Positions 33,561 through 43,803 of a stretch of 64,000 nucleotides of DNA are shown here, piece by piece. Both the position numbers and the translations under genes were made by a program. The notes beneath the pieces were generated by a model. That model had not been told where the DNA came from, ran no database searches, and saw nothing but the letters and a program-made list of their open reading frames with translations. Position 1 is the stretch's first letter. Each line of letters starts with the position of its first letter. Origin of the DNA: Cricetomys ansorgei (Eukaryota > Chordata > Mammalia > Rodentia > Nesomyidae); NCBI GenBank assembly GCA_026225945.1, contig JAMJFZ010000289.1:1728001-1792000 (forward strand), written 5' to 3'.

Positions 33561-33995
33561 TTTTTCTGTTCGGTGGGTTCATGGGTCAGCCCAGTTCTTC
33601 CCTGTCACTCCTGAAACCTAGAAGATAAATCCCCAGGGAACACTTCTACTCTGGTGCCTCACTGGCTCTGACTTTAGACAGCAACCTTTCCAGAGTGAAG
33701 GTCTCTAAACTGGGGTAGTTGTGTCTGGACTCCCAGGTTTGCAAATGGAACCAGTGGGCACAGGATTGAAAAAGCAAGCTAAGCTTGGGATTTCTGATGG
33801 AAGTGTTGGAAACCACTGAGAAATGACACCCAAGACAATTACCTATATGGGACAGTAGCTGAGAAATGTAAAACCTTGGGACCCTCCTCAGTCCCACCAA
33901 TTCTGGACTTTTCACACCCTAAACACCACTAACACTTTGTTATTTTCTTTGTAAAAGCAGTTACATAGAATATAACATATTAAAATACACACATA
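33561..33995. other. Unannotated sequence
   Basis: Nothing was recognised. Confidence 0.45.
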
Positions 33996-34180
33996 GGGCT
34001 ACATAGATGGCTCAGTGGTTAAGGACTCACTGCAAAGGGCCTGGGTGTGTGGTTCCTGGCACCCACATAGAATGACTCACAACTACCTGTAACCCCAGCT
34101 GCAGAGATCTGACAACACCCTCTAGTTGCCTTCTAGGATGCTCATCTTCATGTACACACACACATAATTAAACTTAAAAC
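33996..34180 (+). mobile_element. B2/B3 SINE
   Basis: The tRNA-like head 'agatggctcagtggtt' (A-box region) and 'ggttcctggcacccacata' (B-box region) are followed by 'actcacaactacctgtaacc', 'gagatctgacaacaccctct' and a CA-rich then A-rich tail. The 'accccagctgcagagatc' block points to B3 rather than B2_Mm. No clear target duplication was found. Confidence 0.85.
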
Positions 34181-34831
34181 GGAAACTATACGTACAGAAA
34201 ATTAGTCAATGAAAGAAGAGACTCTCTGAGTTTATGCAGCAAAGGGTCTGCTTCAAAAAAAAAATAAAACGAAAGCAATTGTTTCTGTAGCGGAGCAAAA
34301 GTCAGCTTTATACAAATGATAACTGATGTTCAGAATAGCCCTTCATTAACAGATTGATAGTTGAGAGACGTGTCCCTGTGGATCACTGTTGACTTACTGT
34401 AACTTGCAGAAGCATAGCTGCTCCCTTACAGAACTCTAGAGTGTAAGGGGTATGAGAACAGACAATTCTGGCCTACAAGGAGGAGGAGAGAATGGAGGAA
34501 GAGGAATAGCCAGTATAGTTTGAGTCCCTAAAGTGCTATTAAGGTTTGGCTTGATCCAGGAACAACTTTAAATAAAACCACAGGGATGAAAGCTGTCTGG
34601 TTCCTCCAAGCAATATGCACAACTGTGATTTGAATCAATATTGGCAGCAGGTAATGTGCAGTGACATTAATTTACCCATTGACTGCTCTCACTCAGTGGC
34701 GCCCAATGTACTCTTGGTACCCTGTGAATTTTAAAAAGCCAGTAAAAACCTCTAAGAAAGGTTGGTATCTTCTCAAGGAGGAATTTTATAATATACTGCA
34801 AAACTGATTATCAAAACAGTAATTTCTCTAC
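34181..34831. other. Unannotated sequence
   Basis: Nothing was recognised. Confidence 0.45.
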
Positions 34832-35105
34832 CAGGGATTGTCAGACTACAGCCTCTGGGTCAAATCCTGCCTCCCTGCCTCCTTTTCTTCTATGGGTGGG
34901 TTGTAAACCTCGTGGTGTGATGTGAAATTCAATGCCAGTCAGTACTCAGCAGCAACACTTCACTGGAGCCCAGTGGGCTCACTCAGTCCCACACTGTCTA
35001 CACTGGTTCTGCACAACATGGGTGAGGCACTATCCAAGCCTGTGGATCATAAAGCTCACCATATTTATGATCCAGCCCTTGGCAGAAAAAAGTTTGCTCA
35101 GACTG
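34832..35105 (+). mobile_element. Ancient hAT-type DNA transposon fossil, copy 1
   Basis: The left end 'cagggattgtcagactac' and the following 'agcctctgggtcaaatcctg' match the mammal-wide family with CAGGGGTCGGCAAACT-type ends. The right part 'accatatttatgatccagcc', 'cagaaaaaagtttgctcag' matches its other end. No 8-bp duplication can be recovered. A related copy lies at 49601-49860. Confidence 0.6.
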
Positions 35106-35589
35106 CCACCAGCCAATCCTACGAATAGCAGAGCATGTAAAAGATCCCCAACACTTCTGATTACAGACATTGAGGATGCACTCAGATTTGTTCATCTGTT
35201 CTAGAACAGCTGAGTCTCAGAGTGACTCTTGCAAAGCTTTCTTGCCATTGTGCACTTAGGTCGAGTGTGTGTTCTATTCTGAGGGTGTACTGGGAAGAAG
35301 AGTTGGCTCGAAGTAATTGGAAAAGAAGCATCATTCCTAAACTTCTATCAGTGCTTCTTGTGCACAGGACACTTATGCCTATTAGGAGCCTTAAAATGAC
35401 AAGGGTTGAGAGTAGAATATATTCATAGCAGTAGGAACATCATAAAGTTTACCTCAAAGAAATTCCTCAGTGATAGATATCAGGAAACAGTGGTAGATAT
35501 TACAATACAGTGAATGGTTAAATAAACAATGAAATGCTTGCAGCCAATTAAAAGGATGATTAGATACACTTTTAGCCTACATGCACTAT

Positions 35590-35591
<2 letters not shown>
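35106..35591. other. Unannotated sequence
   Basis: Nothing was recognised. Confidence 0.45.

Positions 35592-35645
<54 letters not shown>
35592..35645 (+). repeat. (TC)n microsatellite
   Basis: An uninterrupted TC run of about 53 bases. Ser/Leu and Arg/Glu frames across it are artefacts. Confidence 0.95.
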
Positions 35646-35647
<2 letters not shown>

Positions 35648-36110
35648 CTCTTTTTCTAGGGAAACTACCAGGCTTAAGTTTTCATTTTGCAGAATGGCAA
35701 AACGTATGGAATTACAGAGGGTCAAGAAAAGCTAATTGGATTTACATTTTATGAGCATGGAAATGCTACCCCTGGAGGAAGGAAATGGATCTGGGAAGGG
35801 AATGGATCTGGGAAACTGGAGGAGGCAAAGAGTTGGCAAGAGCACGGGAGCTGTGTCCTGGGACCCCTGAAACAAAGTATAGAATGAGTCACTGAGCAGC
35901 AGAACTTTACTTTCCATGTTTTGCAGGATGTAAGTCCAAGGTCAAGGTTTAGCAAGACCCCTGAGGAGGCTGGAATGGATCTGTCCCTGGTTGTCTCAGC
36001 TTTGCTAGAGGTGGGGGTGGAGCTCGCTGACTTCTAGATCAATGACTTCTCCCTGTGTTCCCTCACATATCAATTCTCCCTCAGTTTCCTCTTTGATGAG
36101 AGCACAGTCA
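35646..36110. other. Unannotated sequence
   Basis: Nothing was recognised apart from a short local repeat of 'ggaa(a/g)ggaaatggatctggg'-type sequence near 35777-35815. Confidence 0.45.
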
Positions 36111-36428
36111 TGTTATGAAAGTTTATTTTTCAGTTGTGCTTAAAATAATTGTTTTGTGCCCTGTTGGGGGAGGGACTGCCTAGGTCTTTGCATTTTGTAT
36201 TGTCTGCAGGTGTTGGGTTTCTGTGGTGAATGTTTGATTGCTTATGATCTGCACCTGAGGAGTTTTGAATCAGTAAAAACACCTGAGCTCAGACACTTGC
36301 GGTTCCACTGTCTAGAATAGCACATGCCATGATAGTGGTTCCCTTTGCTGAGGTCTGGCAGTGTTTGCAGCTATGAAAAATGCCTCCTTGTCTCTCTTTC
36401 TGAGCCCATACAGTGGGTAACTACTACA
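36111..36428 (+). mobile_element. LTR-A solo LTR, copy 2
   Basis: A 318-bp element starting TGTTATGAAAG and ending AACTACTACA. It shares with copy 1 'cagttgtgctt(a/g)aaataa', 'tttgcattttgtattgtctg', 'gaggtctggcag' and 'gaaaaatgcctccttgtc'. Flanks CAGTCA (36105-36110) and CAGTTA (36429-36434) agree at 5 of 6 positions. No internal viral sequence is present, as expected of a solo LTR. Confidence 0.85.
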
Positions 36429-36780
36429 CAGTTAGACTGGATGAAGATAAACTCTAATGACCTCAGTGTCACTAGCCTCTGTGAGGACATGATTTCCACA
36501 TAAGGTCACACTCTGAAGCATCCAATCTGATGCTTGCTTGGGAGCACATTTTTACCTCTCAGAGGAGCTACAATGCACTGCTTTCCACATAGTGATGCTG
36601 GAAAAGTTAAATCAGACTCTGGGTTTATTAAACAGAGGCCAGCCTCACTGGAAACACTACAAAGAGAACCCTAGATGCTGAAGGTAGCATCTAGGTTACC
36701 TTTCCGTTATGCAACAAATTGTCTATGTTTCAAATTGTGCCTCTCTTTCCTGTTGTTTCTCTTTTCCTTTCCCATTTTTA
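36429..36780. other. Unannotated sequence
   Basis: Nothing was recognised. Confidence 0.45.
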
Positions 36781-37745
36781 AGAGGCGATATGTATTATTG
36801 TTATAAAATTGGAAAAGTACAAAAGTGTTCAAATGGAGAAGTTTCTATCCAGCCAATTAACATCTCACCGCCTTGCCTGTAACCACACAGCTACTGGTTC
36901 CTTGTGTCTCTGACAGATAATCCATGCTCATACAAGTGCACATGTGTATGTTCTGCTATGACTACTGCCCACTAATCAAGTGCACCACCTCGATTTAATT
37001 TGTATAACTAAGATATTCTATGCTTACCCCTCCAGGGCTTTCCTACTCCCATTGATAATTCCGTTATCTTACTATTCCCAATGCTTTGACCAACCTTTAC
37101 TGGTTAATGTGTAGACTATTCACAGCTATTTTCTCCTTCAAAGAATATTACAATGTCTGTATGAAATATTAATCACTCATATGATTTTAAATATGGATAG
37201 TATACGTGAAGCCATGTGGATTTTAATTATGATAACTGTTGCAGACTTTGCCCACTGAGTTTACAATAAGTGACATTTCCACCATGTTGAATAAGAGCCC
37301 AGATTTTTCTCCTTTAATATGCTGTGCTAGCCAGTGTTTGAGGCTCACTAATCAGAAAGATGAAAAGCAACCCCCTCTCAGCTTACCTTTATGATTATGA
37401 GCAGAGTCGTTCATTTCTCTTTTCCAAATATGTTTGTGTGCCCTTTTCAGACTTTTAAACTATTTTCGTTTTCTTTTCTGTGAGTTGTTTGTTGTTCACA
37501 ACAAACATTGTAACAATGTTGGCATTGCTAGTAGTCTTGATATTTTTCTACTTTATCTGTGATAGTTTTAAAATTCTGATAAAGTTAGAAGTTTGTTTGA
37601 TTTCTTTGTGGCAGTATTTGTAAATATTTTCTCTGGTCAGGATTTGAGTTTTGTCTTTTTTTCCCTACAGGAAAAAAAAAAAGTTTCAATTTTACATAGT
37701 CAGACACAATTCTTTCATGACATACATACAATGTACATAGAAAGA
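36781..37745 (-). mobile_element. Ancient L1 (L1M-type) 3' region
   Basis: Blocks resemble the reverse complement of old mammalian L1: 'aaaattggaaaagtacaaaa' and 'aattaacatctcacc' (3' UTR), 'ggctttcctactcccattga', 'aatgtctgtatgaaatatta', 'ttctcttttccaaatatg', and 'tttgtaaatattttctctgg' followed by 'ttgtctttttttccctaca'. No reading frame remains. The subfamily cannot be set, and parts may be only loosely aligned. Confidence 0.5.
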
Positions 37746-38950
37746 GCTTCTCTATTCTGAAACCAACCACTATACATAGCTTACATTTCTTCCTATGTGT
37801 TCTTATTTTCTTATACGTAACTTTATAGGCTGCACAAATGATTAAGATACGAAGTTAAAGTTTTCTTTAATATCATTTAAAACACACTTAGCTGGGTATA
37901 ACACTATACCAAGACTAACTGAGGTAGTATAACTTTCTGTTGCTTGCTTGTACATAGAGTTTATTTTGGAATTGTTCATAGTGAGATCTATATCATGTAT
38001 TAATATATTATTAATCTGTGTAGGTAAAGTAGGCGTTAATATATGAGTCTATGAAAGGAATTTTTTTCCTTTGCAGTCACCCAATCTCTATTTTAAGTCT
38101 TATGCTATTTGGACATAGAAAACATTATCACAGGCAAACTTGGGCAAAGTTAATCATTTTGGTGAACACATTTACTCAGAAGCTTCTTCAGCCACTCTGT
38201 CCCTTCTGCAACTTAGGCCAGTTTCTTCTTGACTTTAAAAGAAGTCTTGGAAGCCATGGTGGTGGTGTTAGGCTCCCTCTGATCTGCTCATCTCTCTGTG
38301 AGGTGAAGTTCAACTTTAGATGATCCTGAAGCATTGTGTTGTCACAGTGAAGACACCATCTAGGACTCATCCGTTCTATTATGGGCCCTGGGTTTTAAGA
38401 GGCAAAGCTCTCTTCGTGTGCTGACTCCTGAGCATAACAACCATCCCATCCCAGCTCTAGGACACTCGGTATCAGATCTACCACTGCCAGACACCTGCAG
38501 AAGCATCTTTCCCAGCCACTGGGCAGTCCAGGGGTTTACTAGTTACTTTCCTACTGCTGTGATAAACCGGAAGTGAATTTCAGCCTCCATGTACCTCACA
38601 TCTCTTTCAGCATCTCTGCTGTCCCATGTCACCTAAGAACTGAGCTCTAAGACTGGTGCTTTTCAAACAACCACCAGGAAACTGGGGCCCAGATATCTAC
38701 TCTCGGATGTTCATCTATTCCGAGTTTCTCTCACACTTCTCTTGGGGAATGGGGTAGATTCAAGTTTTCTTTTCATTGTTTTTTTTCTATAGCTTTCTTT
38801 GAACAAATACTCACCCTCTGGGAGGGTGAGATGAAGTATTGGATACATGTAGCTCAGCCAGTATCTTTCTGAAATTTCGGGGTCTAGACTAGACAGTAAT
38901 CCTTTCAGGTTTTTAAGTTAGAATTTAAGGAATGCTTTCTGGGGATACTG
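37746..38950. other. Unannotated sequence
   Basis: AT-rich to about 38160, then more balanced. Nothing was recognised. Confidence 0.4.
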
Positions 38951-39304
38951 TATTGGTTATGTCCTCACTGCTGTAATAAAACACCTTACAAAAACAATGT
39001 AAAACAGGAAGGGAGGGTTGATTTTTGTCCACAGTGGGGCAGTCATGACAGAGGGAGCCGGAGGTAAACTTTCATGTTGTGTCCACATTCAGTAAGCAGA
39101 GAGCAGTGATTACTCCTGCTCAGCTCATGTCTTCATTTTGCTTAGTTCATTTTCTCCAGTTTAGTCAGTCTATGGGATAGTGCTATCCATAAGGGGACTC
39201 TTTCCATCTCAATTAAACTGATCTAGATAGCCCTCACAGGCTTGCCTAGGGGTGGAGTCTTCTAGGTGATTCTAGATCTTATCAGATTCATAGTATTCAT
39301 CACA
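38951..39304 (-). mobile_element. R4 MaLR-like LTR, copy 2
   Basis: Starts 'tattggttatgtcctcactg', 'gtaataaaacacctta', then 'cacattcagtaagcagagag', 'agcccctcacag'-type 'agccctcacaggcttgccta', and ends 'catagtattcatcaca'. The reverse complement follows the R4 order seen at 1737-2095. It faces the R4 fragment at 39347-39480. Confidence 0.65.
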
Positions 39305-39346
39305 GGTGGCATTGTTGCAAATGACTTTGGAGGCTGTGGTGGTTAG

Positions 39347-39480
39347 TCATCACTGTCAATTTCACTGGGTTTGGAATCACCTAGGAGACTGAAACATACT
39401 TCTACATGTGTCTAGAAGATTAACTGGGAGAAGAGTTATCCTCAGTGTGGGCAGTGCTATTCAAAAGGTTAGAAGTCCAG
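39347..39480 (+). mobile_element. R4 MaLR-like LTR fragment, copy 3
   Basis: 'gtggttagtcatcactgtca', 'gtttggaatcacctaggaga', 'tgtgtctagaagattaactg' and 'gtgggcagtgctattc' give the 5' part of R4 in plus orientation, truncated on the right where the B1 begins. It lies inverted to 38951-39304, about 40 bases away. Confidence 0.6.
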
Positions 39481-39500
39481 ATGTAACAGAAAGAAAACTA

Positions 39501-39640
39501 GGCTGGGCAGTGGTGGCACATGCCTTTAATCCCAGCACTTGGGAGGCAGAGGCAAGTGGATCTCTGTGAGTTTGAGGCCAGTCTGGTTTACAGAGTAAGT
39601 TCCAGGACAGCCAGAGTTATAACAGAGAAACTCTACCTCG
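39501..39640 (+). mobile_element. B1 SINE
   Basis: A full B1 monomer from 'ggctgggcagtggtggcaca' through 'cctttaatcccagcacttgg', 'gaggccagtctgg' and 'gttccaggacagccagag' to 'ctctacctcg'. The A-tail has become a GGAA/GAAA array. Flanks AGAAAGAAAACT (39488-39499) and AGAAAGAAAAACT (39731-39743) fit a target duplication. Confidence 0.95.
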
Positions 39641-39686
39641 AATAAAGAAAAGGAAGGAAGGAAGGAAAGAAAGAAGGAAGGAAGGA

Positions 39687-39730
<44 letters not shown>

Positions 39731-39739
39731 AGAAAGAAA
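39641..39739 (+). repeat. (GGAA)n/(GAAA)n microsatellite derived from a B1 tail
   Basis: It directly continues the B1 and stops at the right copy of the target duplication, so it grew from the SINE's A-tail. Confidence 0.9.
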
Positions 39740-39743
39740 AACT

Positions 39744-40140
39744 CTTTGCTGAAGTCATTTATTTCTTGAAAACCCCAACTTTATAAATGCAGGAAAGGGG
39801 TCTTATTATTATTTAATAAGTCTAAAATTTGGGCAAAAATGACTGTTCTGATATAGTAAGCCATCAAAGTGGATAACTGATAATTTTCCAGCTGATACAA
39901 CATCTCCAGTCCAAAGACAGTGATATGGAGGGAGACATGGGGAAGGGAATTACGGTAATATTTCACTTTCATGTTCTATAGGCTACTTTCTCATGGATAC
40001 AAATAATGGCTGACAGTCACTGTTCCTTCAAACTAATCATCAATTTGCTAATTAAGATTCCTACAAAAGAAGTAAAAAGAAATCATTTTAAAAACCACAC
40101 CATGGTGAAAAATAAAAACAGAAGAATTCTGGGCAAAGAC
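39744..40140. other. Unannotated AT-rich sequence
   Basis: Nothing was recognised. Confidence 0.45.
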
Positions 40141-42241
40141 TATTCTAATTTGGTTTCTACTGTTGTAATAAAGACCATAATCAAATGCAACTTACAGAGG
40201 AAAGGGTTTAAATCCACTTACCAGACCATCATGAAGGAAGTCAGGATAGAAACTCACAGCAGGAACCTGCAGGCAGCAAGTGAAGCAGAGGCCATGGAAG
40301 ATTCTGCTTACTGGCTGGCTGATTTGCTCTCTTAAATACCCCAGGGCCATCTTCTCAGGGATGCTTCTGTCCCCAGTGGGCTGAGTCCTCACACATCAAT
40401 CATTAATCAAAAAGTGTCCTAATGACTTCTCTGTAGGCACTATGATGGATGGAGACGTTCTATCAGTTGAGGATCCTCTTTCAGATTACTCTTGCTGTGT
40501 CTAGTTGACAACAAAATAAATAAATAAAAATTAAAAAAAACCCTAACCATGGCAATTAACTTGTCAACTGGACACAAATACATTACCGTTAAACCATAAC
40601 CCTTCCTTTCTTATTTACCCTCATCTCATCCATGTGTTTATATGAATACTCTAATGTGAAACACAACTAACTTTAAAAGTCCTACAGTCTTTAAACATTT
40701 TCAACAGTTAAAAATCGAAAGTCTCTTTTAAATATTCAAGTCTTTTAACTGTAGTTTTCTATAAAGTCAAAGATAAGTTAAATAATTCTTACACTAAGAG
40801 GGAAGAACCAGGACACAGACACAATCAAATCAAGCCCAAACTGAACTCCAATAGTGTAAATTGTTTGATGTCTGATGTCTAGGACTCATGACATTCTGGG
40901 CTCCAGAGAACCCACGCAGTTTCATTTCTCGGCTCTCATCCACAACACACATAACTCTCTTAAGACTCAGGACAGCTCCACTCTATGGCTGCTGTTCTTG
41001 GTGGTCATCTGATGATGCTGGGGTCTCCAACGCAATTAGAGCTGTACCTTCATTAACGGTTTCTTCTGTTCTCTCTTCAAGGGACTTCAGCCCCATCATA
41101 CAGTGCTAATACACAGCAAAACTCAGTTGTCCTCCACGACCTTGGTGACTCTCATACATTACCAAGTTTAACTGCCAGCATGAAGTGCAGCCTTGGCTCC
41201 CTTCTGACAGCAGCGTTGTGTGCTGACCCTGAGGAAATACCTTCCAGAAATATTTCACCCCATTGCTGCGCAGCTCTAGCAAATTACCACTAATTTCTCA
41301 GCTCCAGCAAATTAGTCTCAATTGTCTCATTAAAGCAAAAACTTGACTTCAGTGATACTGATCTCTTGTCAGTCACAACTGATTCTTCAGCCTCAGATCA
41401 CCAGAACCGCTATTCTCAATTGAAAACATCATAAACAGCCTTCATAGAGTTATTGCTTTTCTTGAAACTTTGTGAGCTAGGCCTCCATCATATACATTGC
41501 TCAGTGCTCTTCCCTTCCAACCTTTTACGATATCAGCATGTTAAGCTCTGAGTTCCAAACGCTTCCACAATTCTCTCATAACCATATATGGTCAGGTTAC
41601 CACTGTAATACCTTCACCTGGTACCAATTTCTAACCTAGTTTTGTTTCTGTTGCCATGATAAAGTCCATGATCAAAGGCAGTGGTTCTCAACCTGTGGGC
41701 AGCAACCCCTTTGGGTTGCTGGGCATAGCAGATATTTACATTATGATTCATAAGAATAGCAAAATTATAGTTATAAAGTAAGAATGAAAATACTTTTATG
41801 GTTGGAGGTCACCACAGCGTGAGGAGCTCTGTTAAAGGGCTGCAGCTCTAAGAAGATTGAGAAGCACTGTTCAAAACTTGGGGAGAAAAGGGGTTATTTG
41901 ATGTGACACTTGCATATTACAGTCCATGACTGAAAGAATTCAAGGCAGGAACTCAAGGCAGGAACTTATAGACAGGAGCTGGAAAAATAAATGGGGGCGG
42001 GATGCTCCTTACTGGATTACTCCCCAAGGTTTGATCAGCCTGCTTTTTTATAGATCCCAGGACACCCTGCACAGGGGTAGCACTGTATCCCGTGGGCTGG
42101 ATTCTCTTCGATTAATCATTAATTTAAAAAAATGTCCTACAGACTTATCTACATGCAATCTGATGGATGCATTTTATGGACTGAGGTTTCTCTTCCAAGA
42201 TTACTCTAGGTTGTTTCAACTTGACAAACAAACAGCAAACA
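40141..42241 (-). mobile_element. R1 MaLR-like element, copy 3 (LTR, internal, LTR)
   Basis: Terminal direct repeats lie at 40141-40554 and 41632-42241 (the second enlarged by a URR1-like insertion). Both share 'gtttctactgttgtaataaa'/'gtttctgttgccatgataaa' starts, 'caggaa(c)...caggcag' and 'cttactgg', 'atcaatcattaat'/'attaatcattaat' and a TTGACA end. The internal region of about 1.1 kb (40555-41631) has no open frame and matches those of the copies at 7000 and 13792. A target duplication is not clear. Confidence 0.7.
41679..41869. mobile_element. URR1-like non-autonomous hAT-Charlie element, copy 2
   Basis: Ends are CAGTGGTTCTCAACC and GATTGAGAAGCACTG. The interior has 'tttacattatgattcataag', 'aaattatagttataaagtaa' and 'ggaggtcaccacagcgtgag'. 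It is nested in the right LTR of R1 copy 3, between 'catgatcaaagg' and 'ttcaaaacttggggag', which are contiguous in the family. Flanking 8-mers agree at only 5 of 8 positions. Confidence 0.9.
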
Positions 42242-42463
42242 AAAGTAAACAAACAAATAAAAAACTAGGGCAGACTCTGTGAGTGACATTCAGATTAAAG
42301 AAAATTATATATGTATAGTAGGACCAATTATCTACCAATGTTGAAGATTTCATGTAGTTGGGCCTAATTGATTTCAGCTTAACACAGAGTCAAATCAGGA
42401 CTAGAGGAAAATATATCTGGATTTTAATATATCACAATAACTAGGAAGTTTGATAGTAGCACC

Positions 42464-42798
42464 TGGCATCAGTTAATTTTTGTTGCTGTGGTAAAACATC
42501 ATGACCAGAAGCCACTTATAGAGGGAAGAGTTTATTTGGGCGTATGGTTCTAGAAGGCTAAGAGTCCTTAAAGGCATGGAGTCATAGCAGCGAGTGGTAG
42601 GTATAGCAGCAGGATCAGGAAGATGAGAACTCACATCTTCAAATGCAAGCATGAAGTAGAGACAGTGAACTAGAAGTGGGGCACACTTCCTTGTGTGAGG
42701 GTGCACCTCCCAAACCTCCCCGAACAAATCCATCAAATAGGGACCAAGTGTTCAAATACCAGAACCCAAGGAGAACATTCTCATTCAAACCATGACAT
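42464..42798 (-). mobile_element. R3 MaLR-like LTR, solo copy
   Basis: 'gttgctgtggtaaaacatca', 'cttatagagggaagagttta', 'cacatcttcaaatgcaagc', 'gcacctcccaaacctcccc', 'gggaccaagtgttcaaatac' and 'acattctcattcaaaccatg' give the R3 terminal repeat in the same orientation as at 43804. No internal region is attached. Positions 42242-42463 just before it hold nothing recognised. Confidence 0.7.
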
Positions 42799-43803
42799 AC
42801 TTTCCCCAGGAACTGGAATCCTTTTTTTATGAATTGAGAAAAGATTCAGAGAAAGATGAAAAAATATCCATGGCCCCCCCTCCTTGGGAGAATACCCATG
42901 GCATACCTGCTCTTTCTTATTAGACACAGACCTCAAGCATAAATGTGGGTGGTGACATAAATAGAACCGAGACTTTGGAGTAAAAACAAAACTACATACC
43001 TTCAAATGCATAATAGTAATGATATCAACATTGCCATAGTTGTGAAAATAATGAAATCATTAGTAAGTAGTGAGTGACCCGCCAAGTGACTGGCGTGTGG
43101 TATGGTTTTACCACAGCAACACATTGAGGGATCGATGTTCTGTGCATCCTGGGTACATCCTTATGCTATTGAACATTTCTCATACGATGGACCTTGCTCC
43201 AGGGTTTGATATAAATTAATGCACATAACAGATAAAGAATTTTTTCCCTCACAGAGCTTACAATTTGGATTTTAATGAAAATATGAATTCTAAAAAAAGC
43301 TTGGCTTCAGTACATGAATTCTGTCTATATTATTTTGGGGAATGTTGAAGTCACACATATCTATGGCATTTATTACTGAAATGTTTTCCTATCTCATTTT
43401 AAAAGCTACTTGACTCAAAAAATTCCTTCTCCGTAAAGTCATTTCAGTTATTTTTAGTCAGGTCACTTGGATCAGACAAGTATACACATTTATGCCAGAT
43501 AATTGAGCCCATAAAATTTGCTATTATTATTACAATTCAATGTCAGCTAAGGAGTAAGAAAAATATGGACATATATTTACTTATTATCTGTCAGTCCAAA
43601 CAGTAATATTTATACCTAAACACGTATAGAGCAAGCACTTTAGTAGATTCTAGGAAGACAATGAATGGTTTGTAGTCCTGGCTAAAATAGTCATAAAACA
43701 TCCATTTAATAAGACATGCTGCTGTAGAGAAAAGTACAGGAATCTAGAAACGGAGGAGCTCATTTCCCCAGGCAAGGTCATGGAGCATACAGGAGCAGTG
43801 AGT
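42799..43803. other. AT-rich unannotated sequence
   Basis: Nothing was recognised. Confidence 0.45.

Noticed and set aside
33996..34080. tRNA-like A-box and B-box sequence
   Set aside because: It is the head of a B2/B3 SINE, not a tRNA gene. It cannot form a standard cloverleaf.
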